Shown here: positions 16,901 through 24,341 of the stretch, one piece after another
Layout: each line of letters opens with the position of its first letter
Numbering within the stretch: position 1 is the first letter of the stretch
From: CAWIOX01 sp963837775
GTDB lineage: Bacteria; Pseudomonadota; Gammaproteobacteria; Burkholderiales; Burkholderiaceae_D
Length of the DNA stretch: 39,293 bases
Assembly (NCBI GenBank): GCA_963837775.1
Contig: CAWIOX010000015.1
Coordinates: 1 to 39,293, forward strand
Direction: 5' to 3'
Program-made: the position numbers and the translations under genes
The notes under the pieces: generated by a model
What the model was told of the DNA's origin: nothing
The model's input: only the letters and a program-made list of their open reading frames with translations
Databases searched by the model: none

Positions 16901-17843
16901 CCCCTTCCAGCGCCAGACTCCAGCGCTCCTCGCTGACACGCAGTTTTTTTTCCGTAGTCTTGCGTTCACGGATGCTGGTCGCCAGCGCCATCCCGACCGA
17001 GGTCAGCACCGCAAAATAAAGCCAGAAATTGAACAGCCCGCTCTGCGCCATGTCCGAGCCGAAAAAGCCGGTCTGGCGCGACACGCCCAGCAAGGCCAGC
17101 AGCAACACCAGCGCGGTCACCAGCAACACGCCATGGCGGCCGAAACGCAGCGCGCCCCAGGCCACGAAGATGTACATCAGGAAGCCCCGCGCATACGGCC
17201 CCAGCGCACTTTGGAACCAGTCGAGGAAAACGATGCCGCAGCACACGACCAGCAGGCCGAACAGCGCACCCAGCTCGAGCAAGCGGCCATCCAAGTCTGT
17301 CCGTCGCGGCGGGCGGCGCCAGACCAGGATCAGCGGCGTAAACAGCACCACGCTGAGCATGTCGCCCATCCACCATTGCAGCAGGCTGAGCGGTACTTTG
17401 TTCAGTTGCATCAATCCGGCCACCGATAATGCGCCAACGCCGATCAGCGCACTCACGCTGGTGCTGACGAAACCCGCCAGGAACAAGAGCCGGAAGAAAT
17501 CGTGTACGCGGCGCAGCGTGCCGTCGAAGTGCCGGTCGCGGGTCAGCAGCCAGAATCCGCACAGCGCTTCCAGCGTATTGCCCAGCGCGATCGACATCGC
17601 CACCGGGAAACTCTTGTCAGACTGCACATAGAAGCACACAGCGCCGAGGTAAATGGCCGGCCAGTATTTCTTGCCGTATATCAGTAATGCGGCCAATGCC
17701 AGGCCGGTCGGCAGCCAGAGCAGGGAAATGGTGCTGATCCCGGTGGCGAAGGTGATGCTGATCTTGGCCAGCAGCGCATACAGCAAGGCCAGCAGCGCCA
17801 GGCGCGGCAGATCGTTCCACGCATACGCTGAAAATGGATGCAT
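13953..17843 (-). CDS. MASE1-PAS-PAS-GAF-PAS-GGDEF-EAL c-di-GMP signalling protein
   Basis: Large inner-membrane sensor (1296 aa from ATG 17843; an upstream TTG at 17867 would add 8) with both c-di-GMP synthesis and hydrolysis domains. Order: MASE1 with about eight membrane segments (first 300 residues), PAS with PAC (RWSLALEGAGEGVWDWHL), a second PAS, a GAF domain (LFPLVCRVAVDLAGMQAAWIGCI), a third PAS (FFERSMVGMATSSPEKGWLAVND), GGDEF and EAL. The cyclase site RLGGDEF is intact with an RETD inhibitory I-site five residues before it. The EAL domain keeps EALIRWQ, DDFGTGYSSLSYL, KIDQSFV and AEGVET, so both activities look possible. The input signal is unknown. Separated from lipA by a terminator, so probably its own unit. 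Confidence 0.95.
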   Translation of the reverse strand: MHPFSAYAWNDLPRLALLALLYALLAKISITFATGISTISLLWLPTGLALAALLIYGKKYWPAIYLGAVCFYVQSDKSFPVAMSIALGNTLEALCGFWLLTRDRHFDGTLRRVHDFFRLLFLAGFVSTSVSALIGVGALSVAGLMQLNKVPLSLLQWWMGDMLSVVLFTPLILVWRRPPRRTDLDGRLLELGALFGLLVVCCGIVFLDWFQSALGPYARGFLMYIFVAWGALRFGRHGVLLVTALVLLLALLGVSRQTGFFGSDMAQSGLFNFWLYFAVLTSVGMALATSIRERKTTEKKLRVSEERWSLALEGAGEGVWDWHLAQDRVFYSARWKSMYGYAEDEIGSGLDEWRSRVHPDDLQQVLASQRNCLENQTDAHFNEHRMRCKDGSWKWIQTRGMVVSRSADGSPLRMVGTHTDLTERKQVEIALQQSEARFTSFMQHLPGVAYIKDAQRRFLYVNKAQNVGPGLTPAEYLNQTLEYADALSFPASALAQSRADDEIVLRQQQLAQSELVMGEGDAQLTLLSIKFPLPDCDGRPLVGGIALDITARKQAETRIQRLTQLYKALSEIDQGIMRLADESELFPLVCRVAVDLAGMQAAWIGCINQDSGLIEAAASYGSGLGYLDGITISADTELPEGRGPSGIALRENRSVIINQYAHSPLTAPWHQRAAKHGIGSAASFPIPRTGQPFAVLNVYCEQADAFGAEEIALLEEMASDISFALDNLEREQQHRLAQQALRSSEQHFRAFFERSMVGMATSSPEKGWLAVNDALCQMLGYPREELLRLSWSRMTHPDDLAANLALFKRVAQDEIDDYAMDKRFIRKDGSIIHAHIAVRCLRLPDRSIDYFVTLVQDITAQKESEELIWKQANFDPLTGLFNRRMLHERLEQEIQRAQRTDSSVALLFIDLDHFKEVNDTLGHAAGDSLLVEAAQRISRSVRETDTVARLGGDEFMIILPQVPDAAQIDQIAGKILRRLAEPFQLGFETTYVSASIGVTLYPNDAGDIENLFKNADQAMYAAKNQGRNRYSYFTPALQEVAQARLKLIKELRVALSEQQFRVYFQPIVELSSQRIVKAEALIRWQHPSRGLVGPLEFIALAEETGLIIEIGHWVFQEAARWARRWSDMRPLQISVNVSPIQFRSDINNTAALLDQVWALGLPEGTMAVEITEGLLLHADAHITEQLARFRAAGVQVAIDDFGTGYSSLSYLKKFEIDYLKIDQSFVRNLATDPNDMALSEAIIVMAHKLGLKVIAEGVETEQQRAFLQAAGCDFAQGYLFSRPLPPQEFELLLAGP

Positions 17844-17952
17844 GCCGGATTCTTTGAAGAACTTCAATCGGATAAGCCCATTTCAGTTGGAATCCTCAGG
17901 ATCGATATTGACATTAACAAAATGCAATAACGATTGTAGCCCAAGCACTTTG

Positions 17953-17992
17953 AAAAAAGGCTGCAGCCTGTCATCCAAGCTGCAGCCTTTTC
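17953..17992 (-). terminator. Rho-independent terminator of lipA
   Basis: A 9-bp perfect stem (GGCTGCAGC at 17959-17967, GCTGCAGCC at 17979-17987) is extended by A/T pairs on both sides. On the minus strand it ends in a run of six T, 45 bp after the lipA stop. The A/T flanks also give a shorter T-run on the plus strand. Confidence 0.85.
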
Positions 17993-18036
17993 CGGTCGCG
18001 CGGGCGCCGCGTCCCGGCGCCTGGCGCTATCCCTGT

Positions 18037-19029
18037 TTACTTCGCGTCATGCATATTCAGGCTGGCCTCATGCGCCTGGACGTCGGCGTGGTAGCTCGAG
18101 CGCACCATTGCGCCGACCGCCGCGTGGTCGAAGCCCATCTTGTAGGCTTCCTGCTCGAACATCTTGAAGGTGTCCGGGTGCACATAGCGCCGCACCGGCA
18201 AATGGTCGCCGGACGGCATCAGGTACTGGCCGATGGTCAGCATGTTGATGTCGTGCGCGCGCATGTCGCGCATCACCTGCAGGATTTCCTCGTCGGTCTC
18301 GCCCAGGCCGACCATGATGCCGGACTTGGTCGGGACATTCGGGTGCTGCTGCTTGAACTGCTTGAGCAGTTCCAGCGAATGCTGGTAGTCGGAACCGGGA
18401 CGGGCTTCCTTGTACAGGCGCGGCGCGGTTTCCAGGTTGTGGTTCATCACGTCCGGCGGCGCTTCTTTGAAGATTTCCAGCGCGCGCTCCAGGCGGCCGC
18501 GGAAGTCGGGCACCAGCACTTCGATGCGGGTGTTGGGCGACAGTTCGCGGATCTTGCGGATGCATTCGACGAAGTGGCCGGCGCCGCCGTCGCGCAGATC
18601 GTCGCGGTCGACCGAGGTGATCACCACGTAGTTGAGCCTGAGCGCGGCAATGGTCTTGGCCAGCTGTTCCGGCTCGTTGGCATCGAGCGGATCGGGACGG
18701 CCGTGGCCGACGTCGCAGAACGGGCAGCGGCGGGTGCACTTGTCGCCCATGATCATGAAGGTCGCGGTGCCCTTGCCGAAGCATTCGCCGATGTTCGGGC
18801 AGGACGCCTCTTCGCACACCGTGACCAGCTTGCTTTCGCGCAGGATGTCCTTGATCTCGTAGAAACGGGTCGATGGCGAGCCGGCCTTGACGCGGATCCA
18901 GTCCGGCTTCTTCAGGCGTTCGGCCGGGATGATCTTGATCGGGATGCGCGCGGTTTTTTCAGCCCCTTTTTGCTTGTCGCTGGGGTTGTAGGCGGATGAT
19001 GCGAGCGGTGTCTTGGTTTCAGAGGTCAT
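18037..19029 (-). CDS. lipA: Lipoyl synthase
   Basis: Radical-SAM enzyme (330 aa) that inserts two sulfur atoms into octanoyl groups on lipoyl domains. Both iron-sulfur motifs are present: auxiliary cluster CEEASCPNIGEC (Cx4Cx5C) and radical-SAM CTRRCPFC (Cx3Cx2C). The C-terminal RSSYHAD contains the conserved Ser that ligates the auxiliary cluster. The N-terminal 45 residues are Lys/Ala-rich and variable. It lies 78 bp downstream of lipB on the same strand, so octanoyl transfer and sulfur insertion are encoded together. A terminator follows. Confidence 0.99.
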   Translation of the reverse strand: MTSETKTPLASSAYNPSDKQKGAEKTARIPIKIIPAERLKKPDWIRVKAGSPSTRFYEIKDILRESKLVTVCEEASCPNIGECFGKGTATFMIMGDKCTRRCPFCDVGHGRPDPLDANEPEQLAKTIAALRLNYVVITSVDRDDLRDGGAGHFVECIRKIRELSPNTRIEVLVPDFRGRLERALEIFKEAPPDVMNHNLETAPRLYKEARPGSDYQHSLELLKQFKQQHPNVPTKSGIMVGLGETDEEILQVMRDMRAHDINMLTIGQYLMPSGDHLPVRRYVHPDTFKMFEQEAYKMGFDHAAVGAMVRSSYHADVQAHEASLNMHDAK

Positions 19030-19107
19030 TGCATGTCCTGGTGACGGAGATAATGAAGGTCGCAGAGCACACAGACAAATGTTCGGTGGCCTCTGTCTCG
19101 ACCATGG

Positions 19108-19761
19108 CTAGCTGGTAAGTTGTTGCATCAATTCGTGAGCAAGCGCTAACTGCGCTTCTTCCAAAGGCACTGTGACGCCCTGCGACTGCATGTCGACCGT
19201 TTGCAGGCCGGCATAGCCGCACGGGTTGATCCCTGAAAACGGCGTCAGATCCATCGCCACATTGAGCGATACGCCGTGATAGGTGCAACCGTTGCCGCGT
19301 ACTTTCAGCCCCAGTGCGGCGATTTTCGCGCCTGGCGATGCGCCATCGGCCATGTAAATCCCGGGCGCGCCGGCATGGCGCTCACCGGCCAGATTATACG
19401 CGGCAAGCACATTGATGACCGACTGTTCGATGTTATTCACGAATTCACGGGCGAACATGCGGGCTCCGGGTTTGCGCCGGCGCAAGTCCATCAGCAGGTA
19501 AATCACGGCCTGACCCGGCCCGTGATAAGTGACTTCGCCGCCGCGGTCGGTTTGCACCACCGGGATCCCGTGCGGGTTCAGCACATGGCTGCGGTCGGCG
19601 GCCAGTCCCAGCGTGTAGACCGGCGGATGCTCGACGATCCACAGCTCGCTCGGCGTGTCCGGGGTGCGGGCATCGGTAAACACGCGCATCGCATCGAAGG
19701 TCGCGGCGTAATCGGCGCGGCCCAGCTGGCGGATGATCGGGTGGTCAGGGGCAAGCGTCAT
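19108..19761 (-). CDS. lipB: Octanoyl-[acyl-carrier-protein]-protein N-octanoyltransferase
   Basis: Transfers octanoate from acyl carrier protein to the lipoyl domains of 2-oxo acid dehydrogenases and the glycine cleavage H protein (217 aa). Diagnostic motifs: ELWIVEHPPVYTLG, TDRGGEVTYHGPGQ, KIAALGLKVRGNGCTYHGVSLNV with the catalytic Lys, and INPCGYAGLQ with the acyl-accepting Cys. Start ATG 19761. It stands between ybeD and lipA, the widespread proteobacterial order. A repeat element (copy E) separates it from ybeD. Confidence 0.98.
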   Translation of the reverse strand: MTLAPDHPIIRQLGRADYAATFDAMRVFTDARTPDTPSELWIVEHPPVYTLGLAADRSHVLNPHGIPVVQTDRGGEVTYHGPGQAVIYLLMDLRRRKPGARMFAREFVNNIEQSVINVLAAYNLAGERHAGAPGIYMADGASPGAKIAALGLKVRGNGCTYHGVSLNVAMDLTPFSGINPCGYAGLQTVDMQSQGVTVPLEEAQLALAHELMQQLTS

Positions 19762-19799
19762 GGCATGTGCGGGAGGCGGCTGGCATCAGTTTTTGTCAG

Positions 19800-19880
19800 A
19801 AAATATACTGGGTGCAGTAATTTTATTAGGGCTTATAAAACGTGCGGGAAATCGCATGTTTTTGATCATACTCCCCACTT
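19800..19880 (-). repeat. Dispersed hairpin element, copy E
   Basis: On the minus strand it reads TATAAGTGGGGAGTATGATC ... TTTCCCGCACGTTTTATAAG ... CACCCAGTATATTTT. The GC-rich stem is shortened (GGGA with TCCC), the outer stem TATAA/TTATA pairs, and the AT-rich second hairpin is present with an internal mismatch. It lies 3' of ybeD in the same orientation and upstream of lipB. Confidence 0.72.
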
Positions 19881-19901
19881 ATATGCAGTTTCAGAAGGTG
19901 C

Positions 19902-19918
19902 GGCGGGTTGCACCCGCC
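19902..19918. repeat. Short palindrome GGCGGGT-TGC-ACCCGCC
   Basis: A 7-bp perfect stem with a 3-nt loop directly after the ybeD stop. Nearly the same palindrome occurs at 34655-34669, also followed by CTAC after a two-base step, and a degenerate form occurs near 34119. It may belong to a separate small repeat class or form part of the ybeD terminator. Confidence 0.55.
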
Positions 19919-19923
19919 CTACT

Positions 19924-20202
19924 TTACATGACGATTTTCACCATCGGATGGGCGGTCAGCGCAAGGTACAGCTTGTCGAGCTGTTCGCGGCTGGTCGCAC
20001 GCACGGTGACGGTCAGGCCGAGGTAGCTGCCCTTGGATGAAGGGCGCATCTCGATCTTGCTGGCGTCGAAGCTGGCGTCGTGTTCGAGCACCAGCGCGAC
20101 GATGGTTTGCGCGAAGTCGTCGTGCATCGCGCCCATGATCTTGATCGGGAAGTCGCACGGATATTCGATCAGGCTGTCGGGTGTGTCGGGTGTGGTTGCC
20201 AT
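19924..20202 (-). CDS. ybeD: YbeD/DUF493 family protein
   Basis: Small conserved protein (92 aa) with an ACT-like ferredoxin fold and unknown biochemical role, commonly found between dacA and lipB. Typical sequence: YPCDFPIKIMGAMHDDFAQTIVALVLEHD, followed by a basic strand (KIEMRPSSKGSYLGLTVTVRATS) and QLDKLYLALTAHPMVKIVM. AGGA lies 9 nt before the ATG at 20202. A further upstream ATG at 20211 adjoins that AGGA and is less likely. A strong hairpin stands just upstream. Confidence 0.94.
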   Translation of the reverse strand: MATTPDTPDSLIEYPCDFPIKIMGAMHDDFAQTIVALVLEHDASFDASKIEMRPSSKGSYLGLTVTVRATSREQLDKLYLALTAHPMVKIVM

Positions 20203-20223
20203 GGCATTCATTCCTGGTGGTCG

Positions 20224-20253
20224 CCCCGTCAGGCGCGCTCTGGCCTGACGGGG
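20224..20253 (-). repeat. Strong hairpin between dacA and ybeD
   Basis: An 11-bp perfect stem (CCCCGTCAGGC at 20224-20234, GCCTGACGGGG at 20243-20253) with an 8-nt loop. On the minus strand it follows the dacA stop by 27 bp and ends close before the ybeD Shine-Dalgarno. No T-tract follows, so it may be a rho-dependent stop, an mRNA stabiliser or a modulator of ybeD translation. Confidence 0.6.
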
Positions 20254-20280
20254 AATGCACTTATTTTACGCGAGAAGGCA

Positions 20281-21426
20281 TCACTTCATCATCAAGCGGA
20301 TCGAATCCCAGGCGCGGCCGAAGATGCTGGCCTGATTGATCTGTTCCAGCGCCAGCACCGGCAACTCGACCACGGCCTTGCCGTCGATCATCATCTTCAG
20401 CGTGCCGACCTTGGTATTTTCATTGATCGGCGCCACCAGCGGGTCCTTGCGCTCCAGTTGCGGCTTCATCTTCGCGGCATTACCTTTAGGCAAGGTGACG
20501 AAGATGTCGCGGTTGAAGCCGATCTTGACCTGGTTTTTCGCGCCTTTCCAGACTTGCGGGGTGTCGATCGCCTGGCCTTTCGCATACAGCTTCACGGCCT
20601 CGAAGTTCTGGAAGCCCCAGTTCAGCAGCTTCTGGCTTTCCTGCGCGCGGGTCTGGTCCGAGTTGGCGCCGATCAGCACCGACAGCAAACGCCGTTCGCC
20701 GCTGCCGTTGGGGCGCTTGGCGGACGCGATCATGCAATAGCCGGCCGCTTCGGTGTGGCCGGTCTTCATGCCGTCGACGGTCGGGTCGGACCACAGCAGG
20801 CGGTTGCGGTTCGGTTGCTTGATCTTGTTGTAGGTGAAGTATTTGGTCGAATCGATCTTATAGAACTCGGGATAGTCGGCGATGATGTGGGCCGCCAGCA
20901 GCGACAGGTCTTGCGCAGTCGAGTAGTTTTCCGCGCTGGGCAGGCCGTGCGGATTGCCGAAACGGGTGTTTTTCATGCCCATGCGCTGCGCTTCGCGGTT
21001 CATCAGCACCACGAACGCGTCTTCGGTGCCGGCCACCGCTTCGGCCAGCGCCACCGCGGCATCGTTGCCGGATTGCACCATCAGGCCGTACAGCAGGTCG
21101 TTGATGCTGACCGGGGTGGCCGGATCGATGAACATCTTCGAGCTGCTCGGATCGACTTTCCAGGCCCGGGTCGAGACCGTGACCATCTGGTCGAGCGCCA
21201 GTTTTTTGCTGCTGATCGCGGCAAAGGTCACGTAGGCGGTCATGATCTTGGTCAGCGACGCCGGTTCGATGCGCAGGTCGGGCTCTTGCGACGCGATGAT
21301 CTGGTTGCTGTTCATGTCGAGCAGCAGCCAGGATTTGGCGGCGATCGTCGGCGACGGCAGCGCTTGCGCAAACGCGATGGAAATGGAGAAGACAGTTGCA
21401 GCCAGGGCCGCCAATAATTTTTTCAT
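20281..21426 (-). CDS. dacA: D-alanyl-D-alanine carboxypeptidase (PBP5/6 family)
   Basis: Low-molecular-weight class C PBP (381 aa) that trims the terminal D-Ala from peptidoglycan stem peptides. A Sec signal (MKKLLAALAATVFSISIAFAQA) precedes the catalytic domain with SLTK (Ser of SxxK in EPASLTKIMTAY), SGN (LMVQSGNDAAVALAE) and KTG (VDGMKTGHTEAAG). A beta-rich PBP5 C-terminal domain follows and the C-terminal segment (IFGRAWDSIRLMMK) fits an amphipathic membrane anchor. In many relatives a D-amino-acid aminotransferase gene stands between dacA and ybeD; it is absent here. Confidence 0.97.
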   Translation of the reverse strand: MKKLLAALAATVFSISIAFAQALPSPTIAAKSWLLLDMNSNQIIASQEPDLRIEPASLTKIMTAYVTFAAISSKKLALDQMVTVSTRAWKVDPSSSKMFIDPATPVSINDLLYGLMVQSGNDAAVALAEAVAGTEDAFVVLMNREAQRMGMKNTRFGNPHGLPSAENYSTAQDLSLLAAHIIADYPEFYKIDSTKYFTYNKIKQPNRNRLLWSDPTVDGMKTGHTEAAGYCMIASAKRPNGSGERRLLSVLIGANSDQTRAQESQKLLNWGFQNFEAVKLYAKGQAIDTPQVWKGAKNQVKIGFNRDIFVTLPKGNAAKMKPQLERKDPLVAPINENTKVGTLKMMIDGKAVVELPVLALEQINQASIFGRAWDSIRLMMK

Positions 21427-21502
21427 GGGTCAATGAGGGTGAGAATGAATCGTGAAAACCTGTAACGATGCGAGTCAGGGGATCGGCTTGAGAACGGCGT
21501 CG

Positions 21503-21529
21503 CGCTGCCTGCAAGAAATGCAGGCAGCG
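21503..21529 (-). terminator. Terminator-like hairpin after the hydrolase gene
   Basis: An 11-bp perfect stem (CGCTGCCTGCA at 21503-21513, TGCAGGCAGCG at 21519-21529) with loop AGAAA, 11 bp past the hydrolase stop. It lacks a T-tract, so intrinsic termination is uncertain. It separates the hydrolase from dacA, whose promoter is presumably between here and 21426. Confidence 0.5.
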
Positions 21530-21540
21530 TCAGCGCTCTC

Positions 21541-22176
21541 TCAGCGATGCCACATTTCGACTACCAGATTCTTGATATGTTGCAATTTACGGTGAAAAAA
21601 ATGATCCGCGCCCGGAATCACGATCACCGGCAGGTCCTGCGGCCGGGCCCAGTCGAACACGGCCGACAGCGGAATCGTGTCGTCCAGTTCGCCGTGGATC
21701 AGGATGGTATTGGCCGGCACCGCCGGCAACGCCCATTTGCCGGCGGCGCTGCCGACCAGCACCAGCCGTTCGGCCGGCGCGTGCTGCGCGATCAGGCGTT
21801 GCTGCAGTTGCGACTGCACGAAGGTGCCGAAAGAAAAGCCGGCCAGCGCCAGCGGCAGGTCGGGATACTGCTGGCGCATGTGCGCCAGCAGCAGCGCCAT
21901 GTCGTCGGTTTCGCCGATGCCGGCATCGTGCACGCCCTCGGACTGGCCGACGCCGCGGAAATTCATCCGCACCGCCGCATAGCCGAGCGTGGTGAAAGTG
22001 CGTGCCAGGGTCTGCGCGACCTTGTTGCTCATGGTGCCGCCGTACAGCGGATGCGGATGCGCGATCAGCGCCAGCCCGCGCGGGGCCGGGAACTGGCCGG
22101 CATGCGGCAGATCGAGTGCGCATTCGAGCTGGCCGGCGCCGCCGGCGATGAAGAAAGGGTGCGAGTGAACATTCAT
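21541..22176 (-). CDS. Alpha/beta-hydrolase family protein
   Basis: Cytoplasmic alpha/beta hydrolase (211 aa) of the dienelactone-hydrolase-like group often annotated only as 'alpha/beta hydrolase'. Visible: ALIAHPHPLYGGTMSNKVAQTLARTF (oxyanion-region HPHPxxGG), MNFRGVGQSEG, nucleophile elbow GFSFG, acid IHGELDDTIP and catalytic His in GADHFFH. Substrate unknown. The frame is open further upstream but ATG 22176, 5 nt after the ferredoxin stop, begins the recognisable protein. Tight spacing to the ferredoxin gene suggests one transcript. Confidence 0.9.
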   Translation of the reverse strand: MNVHSHPFFIAGGAGQLECALDLPHAGQFPAPRGLALIAHPHPLYGGTMSNKVAQTLARTFTTLGYAAVRMNFRGVGQSEGVHDAGIGETDDMALLLAHMRQQYPDLPLALAGFSFGTFVQSQLQQRLIAQHAPAERLVLVGSAAGKWALPAVPANTILIHGELDDTIPLSAVFDWARPQDLPVIVIPGADHFFHRKLQHIKNLVVEMWHR

Positions 22177-22181
22177 GATGA

Positions 22182-22499
22182 CTAGATTTTCAGGCGTTCG
22201 ACGACTTTGCCGTCGATCAGGTGGCTGTCGATGATCTCGTCGATATCGTGGTTGTCGACATAGGTGTACCAGACGCCTTCCGGATAGACCACCATGACCG
22301 GGCCTTCGTCGCAGCGATCCAGGCAACCGGCCTGATTGATGCGGATCTTGCCGGCGCCGCTCAGGTCGAGTTGCTTGATGCGGCGCTTCGCATGCTGCTG
22401 GGCGGCTTGCGCGCCGCGGTCGGCGCAGCAGGGCCGGCCGTCTTCGCGCTGGTTCATGCAGATGAAAACGTGGTGCTGATAATAGGGTTGCTCGGTCAT
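22182..22499 (-). CDS. Thioredoxin-like [2Fe-2S] ferredoxin
   Basis: Small iron-sulfur protein (105 aa) with the thioredoxin-like ferredoxin fold (as in NuoE and Aquifex-type ferredoxin). Cluster-ligand cysteines are Cys14 (HHVFICMNQ), Cys24/25 (GRPCCADRG) and Cys59 with Cys63 (NQAGCLDRCDEGP). The sequence EGPVMVVYPEGVWYTYV is characteristic of this group. Electron partner unknown. It lies 106 bp after the VanZ-like gene and 5 nt before the hydrolase, all on the minus strand. Confidence 0.93.
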   Translation of the reverse strand: MTEQPYYQHHVFICMNQREDGRPCCADRGAQAAQQHAKRRIKQLDLSGAGKIRINQAGCLDRCDEGPVMVVYPEGVWYTYVDNHDIDEIIDSHLIDGKVVERLKI

Positions 22500-22605
22500 G
22501 GCCTGATATTAAGCATATTCGTCAAAGTGGGGATGATACACCGCTCATAGACTGTTCACAGCGGCAGCGCCGCCCGGAAACGGGCCCGGCATGGCGTTTC
22601 CGGGC

Positions 22606-23721
22606 TCAGCCCTTGGGTGAGCGCAGCAGGAACCAGAGCGTGACAAACGGCCATGCCAGCGACAGAAACTGCGCGGCGCCGTTGAAATTCAGGAATTTCC
22701 CCTGCACCCAGGTCTGCAGGGTTGCGACAAAATAGGGATTGGCCGGCACGCTGTTGACCGCCAGCAGGCTCACCAGCAGCATCAGCACCGCCAGCCGGCG
22801 CTGTATCGGCGGGCGCGTGAACACCATGCCGCTGAGCATCAGCGCGCCCATCACCAGACCGCCTTCGGCGCCCGGCGTGTACCAGGTAAAGGCGTTTTCC
22901 GGACCGAACAGCAGTGCGGTGGCCAGCGTCTTGCCGATCAGCGTGGCGACCATCAGCGCGATGCTGAGCGCCACTTTCGGCGCATTTCTGCGCAACAGGC
23001 ACTGCATGCTCAGCAGCGCGCCGCACAGGCCGCAGGCGGTGATGATGGTTTCCGACAGCCAGTATTGTTCAGCGTTCAGCAGCGGCGCATGGCGCAGCAT
23101 CGCCGCCAGATCGATCTCCATCGACAGCAGGCTCGATAGCCAGTCGGACAGGATCGGCGTGATCTGGCCATGGCCGAACAGATAGCCTTGCGGATAGAGC
23201 TGCGCCAGCGGCCACAGCGCCAGCACGATCAGCGCGGCACTCGACTTGCGCAGGAACCAGCGCCGCTGCAGCAGCCGCAAACGGCTGCGTTCCAGCAGCG
23301 CATGCACCAGAAACATGCCGGCCAGGCCGCCCAGCGTGGCGCCGCTGACATTGGTGATGAGGTCGAGATTGGACGCTACCCGGCTGGGCAGATAGGTTTG
23401 CACCGCCTCCATCGTGCCCGACAGCAGGATGCCGGACAGGATCGCGAACAGTGCGGCCCAGATGCCCCTGATCAGCGGATGCAGCGCAAACACCACCAGC
23501 AAGCCGAATGGCGCATAGCCGACCACATTGATGGCGACATCGAACAGCGTCCAGTAACGCGGCATCGGGGCCGACAGATAATCGAGCGGCCCCAGCCCGA
23601 TGCTGCGCCAGCCGGTAAACGGATACCAGCTCGCATACACGATCAGAAACAGGTAGGCCAGCAGCGCAATGCGCGCCAGCGGCGAGGCCCGGTAACGCAA
23701 TACGGTCGGACTGCCTGTCAT
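22606..23721 (-). CDS. VanZ-family multi-pass membrane protein
   Basis: Inner-membrane protein (371 aa) with a VanZ-like N-terminal half: YLFLIVYASWYPFTGW, VAINVVGYAPFGLLVVFAL, ILLSGTMEAVQTYLPSRVASNLDLITNVSGATLGGLAG. The conserved E-x-x-Q-x-x-(P) and N-x-x-G-x-x-x-G patterns fit the VanZ/PhnE-like DUF. About ten membrane segments are expected; the C-terminal half is less conserved. Biochemical function is unknown; VanZ was first linked to teicoplanin resistance in Gram-positives. The start overlaps the stop of the ABC auxiliary lipoprotein gene by 4 nt, so it is translationally coupled to the lipid-transport operon. Confidence 0.88.
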   Translation of the reverse strand: MTGSPTVLRYRASPLARIALLAYLFLIVYASWYPFTGWRSIGLGPLDYLSAPMPRYWTLFDVAINVVGYAPFGLLVVFALHPLIRGIWAALFAILSGILLSGTMEAVQTYLPSRVASNLDLITNVSGATLGGLAGMFLVHALLERSRLRLLQRRWFLRKSSAALIVLALWPLAQLYPQGYLFGHGQITPILSDWLSSLLSMEIDLAAMLRHAPLLNAEQYWLSETIITACGLCGALLSMQCLLRRNAPKVALSIALMVATLIGKTLATALLFGPENAFTWYTPGAEGGLVMGALMLSGMVFTRPPIQRRLAVLMLLVSLLAVNSVPANPYFVATLQTWVQGKFLNFNGAAQFLSLAWPFVTLWFLLRSPKG

Positions 23722-24329
23722 TTTTTAACTAAAGGCAAGTCCGCCAGCCAGAGCAGCATGTCGTCGATCAGCGCATCGCTGGCTGCGGCCATCGCCGCCG
23801 CACCGCCGGCGGCATCGGCGCTCGGCGCCAGCGCTTGCCGGCTGAAGCTTTTCTGCGCCAGCGGGCTGCGCCCGCTGAGGACCGTGGCCCGCAGCGAGAG
23901 CTGCACCGTGCTGTGGCTGGCAGAGTCGAAATTCTGCATCATGTCGTCCGCATCAAGGCGCAGCAGCGGCAGGCCGGCGGCGCCATCGGCGGCCGACAGC
24001 ACCACGCCGCCGGCTTGCGCGATGCGCGCTTTCAGGCGCTGGCTGAACAACTGGGCCGGCGGCATGCTCCAGCGGCTGTTCGCATACGGACGCGTCTGCT
24101 GCTGGTTCGCATAGCCCAGGCGGAAATACATCTGCTGGCTGTCGAGCCAGGCCGGCGCGTTGATCTCCGCCACGCTCAGCGGCGGCAAGCCGCCGGCCTG
24201 GCTGCTGTTGGGGTCATTCGCCCGCAACGGGCCGAAGTCATACAAGGCGCCCGGCTCGGGACGGGTGGCGCAGCCAGCGGCCAGTGCGCAGCCAAGCAGG
24301 ATCAGGAGCAGGCGCGTGAATTTTTTCAT
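23718..24329 (-). CDS. ABC-type transport auxiliary lipoprotein (PqiC/YmbA-like)
   Basis: Outer-membrane-directed lipoprotein (203 aa) of the ABC-transport auxiliary family that accompanies MCE transporters. Signal peptide MKKFTRLLLILLGCALAAGCATR has lipobox AAGC. The mature part begins ALYDFGPL (the family's typical 'YDLG/YDFGP' start) and contains VAEINAPAWLDSQQMYFRLGYANQQQTRPYANSRW, the conserved core of this family. A strong AAGGAGAT Shine-Dalgarno precedes the ATG. It likely helps the MCE protein bridge the periplasm for phospholipid transport; substrate and direction are not shown. Confidence 0.92.
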   Translation of the reverse strand: MKKFTRLLLILLGCALAAGCATRPEPGALYDFGPLRANDPNSSQAGGLPPLSVAEINAPAWLDSQQMYFRLGYANQQQTRPYANSRWSMPPAQLFSQRLKARIAQAGGVVLSAADGAAGLPLLRLDADDMMQNFDSASHSTVQLSLRATVLSGRSPLAQKSFSRQALAPSADAAGGAAAMAAASDALIDDMLLWLADLPLVKK

Positions 24330-24341
24330 GGGATCTCCTTG

